The notes below the pieces were generated by a model. That model was not told where the DNA came from. It did no database searches and worked only from the letters and a program-made list of their open reading frames with translations. This document shows, piece after piece, positions 48,801 through 60,300 of a stretch of DNA of 64,000 nt; within the stretch, counting starts at the first letter, position 1, and each line of letters begins with the position of its first letter. Both the position numbers and the translations under genes were made by a program. Source of the stretch: Sipunculus nudus (lineage: Eukaryota; Annelida; Sipuncula; Golfingiida; Sipunculidae); assembly GCA_026874595.1 (NCBI GenBank), contig CM049316.1, forward strand, positions 66,323,176 through 66,387,175, read 5' to 3'.

Positions 48801-50640
48801 TGATAGTCAGTTCTAAATAAATGTGTTTTTGGTAAGACTTTAAATGTATTAATACTGTCCTGGCGTTTGATGTGTTCCGGAAGTTTATTTTCAACGGCTG
48901 GCACAGCACTGGTGTAGGCTCAAATGTTTTTTTACTTGCCCTAGGGTCCAAAAGCAGATTACGTTGACCTTAGAGTACGGCTTGTATTATGCGTCTCAGT
49001 TAAGCAAGACAAATACTCATGTGCCTGGCCATGCAAGCATTTCAGTACCAAAAGTGCTATTTTATATTCAATTCAATTCCTTGTGCAACTTATTGATCAT
49101 AAGCAGGCAGTGGAAATGTGCCTCACAAAGCAAGTACACAGTCAAATGTGATTCAGCTTATTAGTATTTAATCCATTGGACCATGACAGTCGTATTGGTA
49201 TATACAGATATCACCTGTATACCTCTATATGAGTGCCCCATATTTAATATACCATTTAGAGAATGATGAAAACTTAGAGGACAGTTAAAGTAACTTTCCA
49301 AATTCCATTTTCATGGTCAAACAGAACAAAACTGGAATGGCAACAAAGCCTTTTTTTAACTTCAAAGTTGAACACTACATATACTATTTTCATTTGAAAC
49401 ATCACAATATACATTCCAGTGTACATCAAAGTTACACATCGCAGATGAATGTTGCACAATATACTGTCAAACAAGAGGTCACACATTACGGCTGAATATC
49501 AAAGTTACATCTTTTGGCAGCAAAAAAAAAAAATAAAAAAAATACACTGAAACTTAATGTAGCAGGCAGCTTATGTATACAGGATGTAAATATATAATTT
49601 CTGTTGGTGACTAGTCGAAACGGCAGAATATCAATTGGGTACTAATCCTAGCCTGAAGTATATGCTCCATCACACTATGCCAAGCTCTCTGCATGTACGA
49701 CAAGGACAATATATAGGGTTACAGGTGCCCATGTCTATACCCTTCTATATGTCTACATACCCTTCTTTCTAATTATGGCATATCAATTTTTGCTTTCACA
49801 AGGATTAAATTGATTAAAGCAACTGAGAATCCAAGCCTTTCATGTAAGTGATTATAATATACCTTGCGTGGCCTAAGTGCATGTCATTATATATGAACAT
49901 GTAAATTATCGAGAAAAAACATAGAACAGCTAATGAGAAGAATTAAAATGACATAATATAATACACTATCTTAAAAATTTATGTCTAAGTTATGAATCTT
50001 GATTACACCTCCAGATCTAGAAGCTACAAATGAAATCACCAAGGTGTGTATATAAAGATTTTAACAGCTTATATGAGGGTCGTTTAACTTAAATAAACAC
50101 AAAATCTTACATAAACAGTATGATTATACAGAAATGATTATACACTAGTTAGAACTATCATAAATGATATTTGCAGAATGCGTCTAATTCAGATTTGATC
50201 TGTTTCGTGGCAATAGGAAAAAAGTTTATATCACTGCAATTGAAGGAGTTGACAACTTTATATTGTTTAAGAAACTAATGTCAAATTGTCAATACATGTT
50301 AACACACAGAAAAACACTTAAATATATAGCAAAACAAAACATATAGCCGTGTCACAGTCGCTCCTGTGTGGTCACAGCCATATAGGAAAAAAATAGTGCT
50401 CCAATGTAGTCCAAGGATGATAAAATGACTAAGTTCTAAGTTCTGGCAGTGTGCATTCAGGACGATCACACTAAGTACAGTGCAAATACAGGGTTACAAA
50501 AATCAGTGAAATCACAGTCCTATGTCGTAAATAATCTACATTTCTATATCAATTACAAGTTAATTAGTTTGCAATACTATATTTTAATATAAACTTATTC
50601 ATTTACATTGATTGTACAAATAGTTATTATGACTTATCAA
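45833..50640. other. Gene-free stretch of about 4.8 kb
   Basis: It contains an (AT)n array at about 46828-46851, a G-run near 46765-46775 and a C-run near 47170-47180. No exon-like sequence with both splice signals and a recognisable protein was found. Open frames are under 105 codons. Confidence 0.4.
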
Positions 50641-51268
50641 GACACTCTCCAAGCCTCCGATGATGGCGTTATGTAGTCTGTAGAGGTGGAGGAAACCGGA
50701 GAACCCGGAGAAAACCATGCACCGGCCTTGGACGGGCGACTACAACTTCCATTTGCAATCAACAAAACAATTTGATATTATGGTCATCTTAAATGAATTG
50801 AACATAGGGATCCGGAAATTTATACCTTGTGGCCTTAATGACATTCAAATGGCCTTCATATTCAAATCTCGCGATGGGATCCACTCACATCATTTTTACT
50901 CCCTAACACTGGTCAGATCCCACATGGATGCCTGCTTTTAACACGCGATGACGTAAATAATAATTCTAAAGGGCTTTTCAGATTTGTCTGGCCAACTAGT
51001 GGGTCAGTTGTATGGAGCCCGGGTCACCTGGTGTGTAATGCTCAGCCTTGCACCAAGGCAAGTGGGTCAGGCGGTTCATAATCCTTGAATGACAACTACA
51101 GACCACCGCGTTGTGACGTGCACACAACGCCTGAGTGACTCAAACGAGCTCTTCACCTTTAGGACACAAGCACTCGCAAACTGCGCAGTACCTGTGTGTT
51201 TACCAGTGTGCACATAATTGAACTCGATCACACGTGACAACTGAAGCCGTATTGAATTCATCGCGACC
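50641..51268 (+). promoter_or_regulatory. 5' flank of the P450 gene
   Basis: It holds a purine-rich motif 'gaggaaaccggagaacccgg' + 'agaaaacc' at 50689-50716. An E-box-like CACGTG lies near 51232, about 35 bases before the start codon. No clear TATA box. The ATG at 51269 sits in a good context (gcgaccATGG). The transcription start could not be placed. Confidence 0.35.
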
Positions 51269-51339
51269 ATGGATTTCTTTGGTTTTGAGTTGCCTTTATG
51301 GGTTTTGCTGGTCTGTTTACTTCTAATCCTGGCATATGT
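51269..51339 (+). CDS. P450 exon 1: membrane anchor
   Basis: MDFFGFELP, then a hydrophobic stretch '[15 protein letters not shown]' that anchors the enzyme in the ER membrane. Donor GTGAGT; ends in phase 2. The ATG was chosen because it gives the first Met in a Kozak-like context with the typical short N-terminus. Confidence 0.85.
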
Positions 51340-54300
51340 GTGAGTATAGCACAGTCTAATTTTATCTTTTTTTTCCAGTTGTCAGCCCTAATTGTTGTAT
51401 TTGTTTCCCAGGGTATTACGTCACAGGTTCATATAGGGGGGGGGGGGGGGGGGGCTTGTAAGACTAATTGAGAAAACTGTAAATACTTTGAAATCTCAAA
51501 AAAATATAATCCGGTATCTGTCGACTCCTGGCCCATTTGATCCCCTTAATTCCGGATCTGTTTCCGCAATAACAAGCTGTTGCACGTTATATTTACTTGC
51601 CGTACACTGACGGTATGTGGTCGGCCTTTTTGCTCTGCTTGCCAGCTGCCACCGTGCCAATTTCACATAAGATGTTTACCTTAAATGTCGCAACCCTGCG
51701 TGTAACGTGTTACTTTCACTTGTGTTCATTTGCACTACTTTCAGGCTCATGTTGTAGAATATGTACAAACTTACCTATGCAAATTGTTTATTTTGCTTAG
51801 CTCTGCTCTGGTAAATATTGCCACTTATACATTTTCAGTCCTGTAACGTTCGATTAAAGAATATATAGTTCGGGGGTAGTTCGTCGGCTCAAAAACCCTC
51901 TTATTTGGGGAAATTGCCTTTTTTTAAATTTTACTGTTTTTCAGCTCAGCTGACTGTAAATCAGCTGAGGTATAGGAATGGCGCTTTGTCCGTCGTCCGT
52001 CCGGCCGTCCGGTCGTGGCAGGGCACAAATCGTAACCGCTGGTCCTAGAACCGTCTTAGTGAACGTCCATCGAGGTCAATAAAAAATCTCCTCGAAAACC
52101 TAAAATTAGGTCACTGCGACCTTTATCCTCCGAGCTATGGGGCTTGAAAGTACCCAACGGAATTAGAAAAAAAATTATACAAAATCTCCGATATCTTGAC
52201 AATTGATGCATGGATTGGCATGAATCTTGCATTGAATATTGACCATGACTAATTTTATCAGTTCCCGAAAAGTGGTTTTTACTATAAAATGACAATAATC
52301 AAGTCAGTTTCTCAGCTGTGAGTACATCTAGTGTCCTAATCCTGGTGTGTTTATTGATCACAAGTGGAGCCCTATAGTAATCACCCTGCCTGTCGGTCTG
52401 TCTGTTCGTTTGTTCCTCCATCCATCCACACAAATTGTTTTCGGATTATAACTCCAGGTTGGATTGACACATGGATGTTTAAACTTGACTTACATATTGC
52501 CCACCACTAATGCAAGAACCTATATGATTTTGGGTCATGAGGTCGAAGGTCAAGATCACAGAACTCACTTATATAAAAAGATTAAAGCTGCATTTTAAGC
52601 CAAGCTTTTCATCCCAAAGTTTCTATTTTGCGCATTTAGCTGACTTGCCAGTACGGGGAGAGCATAAATGAATTCGAGGTCACAAGGTCAAAGGTCAAGG
52701 TCACAGGGGTCATCTGTTCACAAATTAGTTTCCAGATGATAACTCCAGTTTAGTTGGACATATTGGTTTAAAAGAATATTACTTATATATGGCTCACCGC
52801 TAAAGTTAGAACCCTGTCGATTTTGGGGTTCAATGGTCAAAGGTCAAGGTTACAGGTCCGATTTCTTTAAAAAGAATGTGTGTGCATTTCAAGTCAAACT
52901 TTTCATCACAAACTTTTCATCTTCAAGATATTGCTCACCTGCCAAAACGGGAAGATTCTATTTTACTTCGGGGTCATAGGGTGAAAGGTAAAGGTCACAG
53001 GCCCATCCATACACAAATTAGTTTATGGATGATAATTCAAGTTTGGATAGAAAGATTGGCTTCAAACTTGATTTTTAAATGATCCACCACTTAATGTAAG
53101 AATTATTTTGATTTTCATGGTCCAGAGATAAAAGGTGAAGGTCACAGGAGCCACATCTTTAAAAAGAATGTGGATGCACTGTATATCAAACTTTTCATCC
53201 CAAACTTTCGATCTTCTACACATGGCTTACTTGCCTAAAGTGAGGAAATCTGTAGCTTATGAGGTTACCTGTTCAAGGTCACTGGACCCACTTTATTTTA
53301 AAAGATTTTAACAATAATCTAAAGACTGCAAGTTCAAGGATAATATGTTCTCTGCTTTTTGTCATAGGTTCATTGGACAGTCACATGAATGTCATTCTGA
53401 AAAATTTACTTAAAAAAATATCCTTATAGACAAATTCAGCTGAGCGTCGAGACCCATGGGTCCCTAGTTTTATGTCTGAAGTTATTTTCCTGGGATTTGT
53501 AATTTGGAGAAAATAACCGTGAAAATATAATTGTATTATAATAATTTGTGGTGGTTGCACTTAATCGTTGTCACACATTATCGTTATGTCAACGACAATG
53601 AAATGTTCGTTTTTTGGTCTTAAGGTGTTCGACTTCATGCCGAGGTCCCTCCCCCCCCCCCCCGTAATAAATGGGTAATTGTATCCGCCAAAACGAAGTT
53701 TTGCGGATACTATGTTTTTGACCGGATTCCGCCGCCGCCGCCGCGTTCGTTTCCGGAGAACTCCTCTGAGACTATTGGACGGATTTTTCCGAAACTTACA
53801 CCAATTATCAGGTCACATGTGAACCAGTGCCTAACCAATAGGCCTTGAACTCTGACCTTTCCTCTCTGCAAAGCGTCCGTTTGTGCGTCTGTTTCCACAC
53901 ATAAACCCACATATCTCGGGAACCGTTTGACCGATCAGGAAATAATTTGTACAAATGTAGCCCTTGGATAGCTGTATAACATACACAAAAAATGGTGGCA
54001 CCACCTGCAACCATGTTTGCACAGTGTCCATCTGTTCGTCTGCCTTGGGTTAAAATCACTCATATCTCTGCAGTGATTTGACTAATTCACCTGAAATTTG
54101 GCATGCGTATACTTCCTGGATAGCTTTTCTGATTTTATGACAGGTGGCGCCACCTACATTCACGTTTACGCTGCAGACATCCAAGCTTATATCTCGGGAA
54201 CCGTTTGACCGATTGGGCCAAAATTTTGCATGTCTATAGATCTAACATAGCTCTTTATCATACGCAAAACTGGTGGCGCCACCTGCAGCCATTTTTGCAC

Positions 54301-54651
54301 AGCTCCCGTCTATTTGTCTGCCATGGGATAAAATCACTCATAAACATATAGTGGTTTGACTTATCTGCCTCAAATTTTGCATATGTATACAACTTGGACG
54401 GCTTTCTGGATTTTGTGGTAGGTGGCGCAACCTACATACACCATTTGGCTGCAGACATCCATGCTAATATGCAACACTTCACTCTATTTCCCCTTGCCAC
54501 TCAATCCATGCCTCACTTCACCCGTTCCATTCTGATTTAGGCGGATACACGTAGTCGCTTGTCGACTACCCGTATTCTAGTTATCTTCTTGTTTTACTTA
54601 GGAATGAGGCTTGTACGTTATAGTATATAAGCCATGCATATTGTCCGATAT

Positions 54652-54724
<73 letters not shown>

Positions 54725-56596
54725 TTATATAATATTTATGTTCTTTGTACGTTTTTGTACTATTTATGTATAATTTTTCTTTTCATAATATCGTATGTAT
54801 CCATATTGTATGATTTAAAATTCTATGTAAAATTATATTTTATTGTATAATGACAGACCTTTGCTTATGCAAGAACAGTTTCTATCATTGAATTGGTTAC
54901 ACTGTATAAAATTGTTTGGAATGAATAAATGAATAAACCAGATAACCAAGTGTAAACATAATTCTTCTCGCCGCCTGGCTGAGATATAACACATCCACGT
55001 TAACATTATCACTATATATGTGTTTTACAGGCATGGGACATGGACTTTCAATACGTTCACGGAGATGGGAATGCCGGGACCAAAGCCAATACCGTACGTT
55101 GGCAATATGTATCCGGTGTTGTCAAAGGTATTCAAAATGTTCACATTTTTTGGTGGCCCCATAAGGCATGCCACTAAATGTATCAGGTGTCCCTGAAAAA
55201 AAAATCGCCCCGCCATTTCATTCACAAAATCCCTTTGGTAATATACCAATTACAATGAAATTTCCGATGGTGCAACATTTCGATAATGTGTACTTTTTTT
55301 GCGAGTATCCCCGAATTAAAAGTTAAATTCCTGAATCCACAATGAGAAGATAATAAATTGATAGATAGAGTTCAAATCCAACCATGCACATTTTCTCATG
55401 ATAAATATATATAGGTTCAACGCCTTTGTATGATAATTTAAATATGTTATTAAACCGTCTAAGAGGAGCAAGAGGATCATAAACAAATATACACATTATG
55501 CAATAGGGTTGAAGTGTTCACTTATTATATTCCAGGGAATGCGAAGATTCGACCGGGAAATTTTGAAAAAATATGGCGGCATTGTCGGGTAGGTGTACTG
55601 TTTATTTTTATACGTTATACAATAAATTCAGGCCACATTAACATTTTTTAAATTTCGAAGCATCTTTGATTATTTTTTTAGTACAGGGATCTCAAATTAA
55701 TAAGTAATAACAGTTATATCACCCAGACATTAACCAAGTATGTTTAATGAGCAAATCTTTATTCTCGTTGAACTATTTGTGGTTATTTATGTGTTTTTAT
55801 ACGCTCGTCAGTATTATGGTGTACCCGCGGTCCGTCCGTCTCTCCATTCTTTCGTTAACTTTTAGTATTGCCATACTGAGCGATTTTTTTCCAAGGCTTT
55901 GATGGATTTTCACGAAACTCACCGTAATTACTAACCGATGAATAATCTCGCTCGAGTTCTATTGTGGTCAAAATCCACGCATATTTAATAAGTTCAGAGG
56001 TCAGCAGGCTACTTTGTGGTGTCGCCAAAATCACTTACAAGAAATGTGATTGATTTTGATCAAATTCAAGAGAAATATTAATCAATATAATATATAAATA
56101 TAAAATCGCGCCTCATTTGATTTCCAGCTAAATCTGTGCATATTTAATAAGGTCAGAGGTCACCAGACTTTGGTGAGGCGTGATGACTACCAACAATCCG
56201 ATGGATTTTCATTTAACCCATTATAAAAATTAACCAGTAGAGTTTCTCACCTGTCATAGGATATGCTACGGGCGCGGCGTTCTTGGTATAATTTGTTTTA
56301 TTCTGCACAGTGTCTATGAGGGACGGAAGCCGACAGTTTTGGTCGGGGATCCAATCCTCCTGAAGCAAATAATGGTCAAAGATTTCCACGACTTTGTCAA
56401 CCGCAGGGTAAGTTTTGCTTGGAGATGACACTTGAACTGAAGAAACAACCACTATGACATCATTAAAACGGGTAGGATCATAGGGCATCTTTGACAAGTT
56501 TACGCACATTCTTATCTGAATAAAGAACATGTCTAAATTCAGAATTAATTCCTAATACCTTAAAATGTTAGATGATTTTAAATTGCTAATGACAAG

Positions 56597-56646
<50 letters not shown>

Positions 56647-57339
56647 AATGTAAGTAAATAAATATATACGTACAAAACTTATCTCCATTTAAGTAGTTTT
56701 AGTTATTTCTCATTATAAATTAATTGTTACTGTTTATTAGTTATTATTTTGTAATTATTAATTGAATTATCTGACAGATATACGGTCAAGATGAACTGGA
56801 ATACGATTCAAACGTTCATACCGTAAAACACTGTTGAATACATACCCGTCTATTAAGACCACCTCGAGCGATCAGGAAACACTCGCACTAGTTGTAACTG
56901 ATTTGCATAATATCTGGTAATTAAGACCACTTTTAGCCAGTCCCACAGTTTGTCTTATTACTCAGGTTTCACCGTAGGCCTACAGCAAAAACATACAGGA
57001 CGGCTCTGTGAAACTTGATTATTAATGCACAGTCATGGATCTTTCCAGGATTTAGGGGCTATCGGACCACCCTTCAATGCAATGATGAGTGCCTTGAAGA
57101 ATGACCAGTGGAAGCGCGTGCGTAGTTTGCTGACACCGGCATTCAGTTCCGGTAAACTCAAAATGGTGAGACAAACAAAGTTAACTAAAAAGTAATATAA
57201 TCATTCAAATCTCTTTCAAGGTACTACCCATAAGTGGCCGTAAACATGAGGTGCTCTTAGTGCAGAGGTTGCCGTAAGGAGAATTTCCACTGTATATATA
57301 CCTATATATATATATATCTATATATATTAAAATATATAA

Positions 57340-57370
<31 letters not shown>

Positions 57371-60300
57371 CACATATATATATTTTTATATATGCATATA
57401 TATGTTTATATATATGTATATATACATAAAATAATGATATTACTCTCAAAGACTTTCAATTGTGAATTGATCAAGAGATACTTTAGAAATTACTTAAGAG
57501 ATCTTTGGAGATTCTTCTTGAAATCATTTTTTGTGGTTCTTCTTGTTCTTTAATCCTAAAAAATAACGAGCTCATATTAAAAAATGTGAAAATTACACTA
57601 ACGTATAAAGTAATTTATAGAGTTTGACCATATAACCCGGCTTCCTCCTGTTGCGCCTATGCGTTCATCCCCTTTCGTTTGTGTGTGTGTTTTTACCAAC
57701 ATAACTCGGGGAATCCTGAACGGAATCAGGGCAGATCACGGTTTAGGGGCATCCGACAATGGGGGGGGGGGGGGGGGGGGGGGGATTGCGGAGGCTTGCA
57801 TTCCTTAGAGAATCTTTGGAACAAAATTTATTTTTTTTTGGAGCTGGTGAGAATAAATTTCAGACAGACACCCCAAAACCAATCCAAACTAAGGCATGCA
57901 TGAGATCAATCATTGACCAATATTTTAATGAAATTAGATAATATATAGGGAAAGTTATCGCACGGATACGAAAACCTGACGGACGGACGGACAGATGGTC
58001 AGACAGACAAACCGAAATCAATGTCCCCCGTTCCGGGGAAGCGGGGACAAAAATGTATTTTTAGGTGTTGCACTGTAGGAAAGTTTTACCCAGATATTTA
58101 TATAGAAGTTCAACCAGTCAGAAAAATACTCGAATACTCTGTTCCTGTACTTGGGGTACTCATTTAAGCATTGGTTCTAACTTGAGGTATTATTATCGTC
58201 GAAAGCCCCATATCTAAATCAATCCAAAAAATTGTTTTAAATTCATATAAGACCCCATAAATAGTACATTTTTAAAAAACTTGTTACTGTGTTCTGTCTT
58301 ATGGTATATACATGTTTTTGAGGGTTTCATTTTTTTACATGATTTTGTAACATTTTAAGAATTTTTGTTAATTAAAAGGGACTAATTTAAGCACCCAGTA
58401 ACAGTAAGCCATTCTATAGTGGACTAATATTAAAGTTCATGACAAAATATGAAAAAGTTCCCGCCTCTACTTTGTGTCTTTCTTGTTGAAGTTTTTATTG
58501 AATCAGAATTTAAAATTTCATTTTTATGGTAGATAGAACATGATAGAGGAAAAAAAAAATGTTTTCCAGATATTGTTATGTAGTTTAATATGAGTCCATT
58601 AAAATTGTGACTCACTATTACTGGATGCTTAAAATAGCGTACCTTTTGAATTGAAAAAAAGTTACAAAATCATGTAAAGAGTGAACAGTTAAAAATTATG
58701 TATATCATCAAAATTTCACTGTATCGGGTTAAAAATAACAAATACTTAATGGGGTCTTTGAATATATTCCACTTTTGGAGTGATTTTATAAATAGGTGTT
58801 TCAGACGGTAATGATATCTTAATCTTAACGTCAACGATATGTTAAAATATTTTGTTTATATACAGATGATGACACAGATGAATAAATGCGCACAGTGGCT
58901 GATCGAGTACGTCAGTGCTCGGGTAGAGAATGGGGAAGCCATAGACATGCGAAAGTAAGTGAAAATGATACCTGTGGATATTTTGTGTTTTAACCGCAGG
59001 ACCAAGAGCCATGTTTTGCTGCCCGAAGCCCAATAATACAAATGAAAAATGGTGCATAAAATAATAATAAACTAACGAGAATGTAATTGCCATCTTTCAC
59101 CCCCTACACACACATAGGCCTATACTTAAATATATTTATGTTTTGAATTTACAGCGTTATTTTTTTTTCTTTTCACTTCTAGCTATTTTTTAAATACATT
59201 TGATTATTTATTTCAAAATGGCTTCAGTGAAAAGAAAAATAAATGTCAAGTGGTATTATGTATTTCAGTGTAATAATGACCGAAAACGAAGAAAAAAAGT
59301 AAATTTAAAAATAGAATACCTATCAAGCCAAATGGAACGCTGTAAATTCGAAAAATAGACGTTTTATCACAGCCAGGTAGGATCTATGACGTCACAATGT
59401 TCAAGTGATTTTTTTTTCTGGGGGTTTATTATCATGGCTTGTCGATTCCATTGTCTGGTTTCAAACACAAGGCTAATGCAGATCGGCCAATACGGGTTTC
59501 TCTTAGTTCTTTGCCTGTTTTTTAGTCTATATTTTATCTGATATTTGTCCATAAAATATATTTTAATTGACCGAGCATGTTATATACCCATCTAGTCTGA
59601 CCGTCGTTAGCAACATGCTCTCCAATGCTATAATACTTTTGGCCTTATTTATTGTTAGGTGTGGAGGGGCTTTCTCCATGGACGTCATATCGGGAACAGG
59701 CTTTGGTATAGAAACTAAATCTTTGAAAAATCCTGATGACAAGTTTGTTGGTCACGTTCAGAAGATTTTCAAGCCTCGGATGTTTTTCTTTGCTCTTTTA
59801 TGTAAGTGTAATCATGCACGTGTTTCATAATTGTTCGTTGATCGTACAGGGTTTTCCACTTTCTATAGATAACTATATATAGTTAAATGTGGAACAATAT
59901 TTTACATACATATACACATATATTTACACTTACATTCACATGTGATATATAGATACACAAACATATACTGAACTTATTTGTTTATATCTCTTACCAGTTA
60001 TGTTTCCATGGCTGCAGAAGTTTTTGACCGACAAGTTAGGTGTTACCCCATTCCCGAAAGATTCCGTGGACTTCTTTCTAGGGATAATTCGTCAGCTTGT
60101 GGACGATAATACAGATGCAAACAACGTAAGTATTGCTTCGAATCACAAACTATCAGTTTGCTGTGAGAGATTGACTTCATAGGACAAGAGGGATATTTAA
60201 TATTGTTAATAACTAGCCAGCGAATGAATGAATTCATTATAAATTATTTTTCGTCCAAATCAAGAAGATAAATGTAACGAGGTTCGTATGATAAAAATAA

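Larger units (their letters stand above)
51340..55030 (+). other. P450 intron 1 (3.7 kb), rich in repeats
   Basis: It contains a 19-base G-run (51436-51454), an inverted copy of the hairpin-tail repeat (about 51945-52145), a 290-bp tandem array with AGGTCA half-sites (52370-53400), a Helitron-like insertion (53684-54580) and an (AT)n array (54654-54721). No coding sequence is recognised in it. Confidence 0.7.

Noticed and set aside
55360-55390. B-box-like 'gagttcaaatccaacc' suggesting a tRNA
   Set aside because: No matching A box or cloverleaf arms could be folded upstream.
56213-56530. 105-codon minus-strand frame
   Set aside because: It lies antisense to P450 exon 4, whose plus-strand reading matches the family with correct splice sites. 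The minus frames at 55025-55249 and 60043-60237 are likewise antisense shadows of exons 2 and 8.
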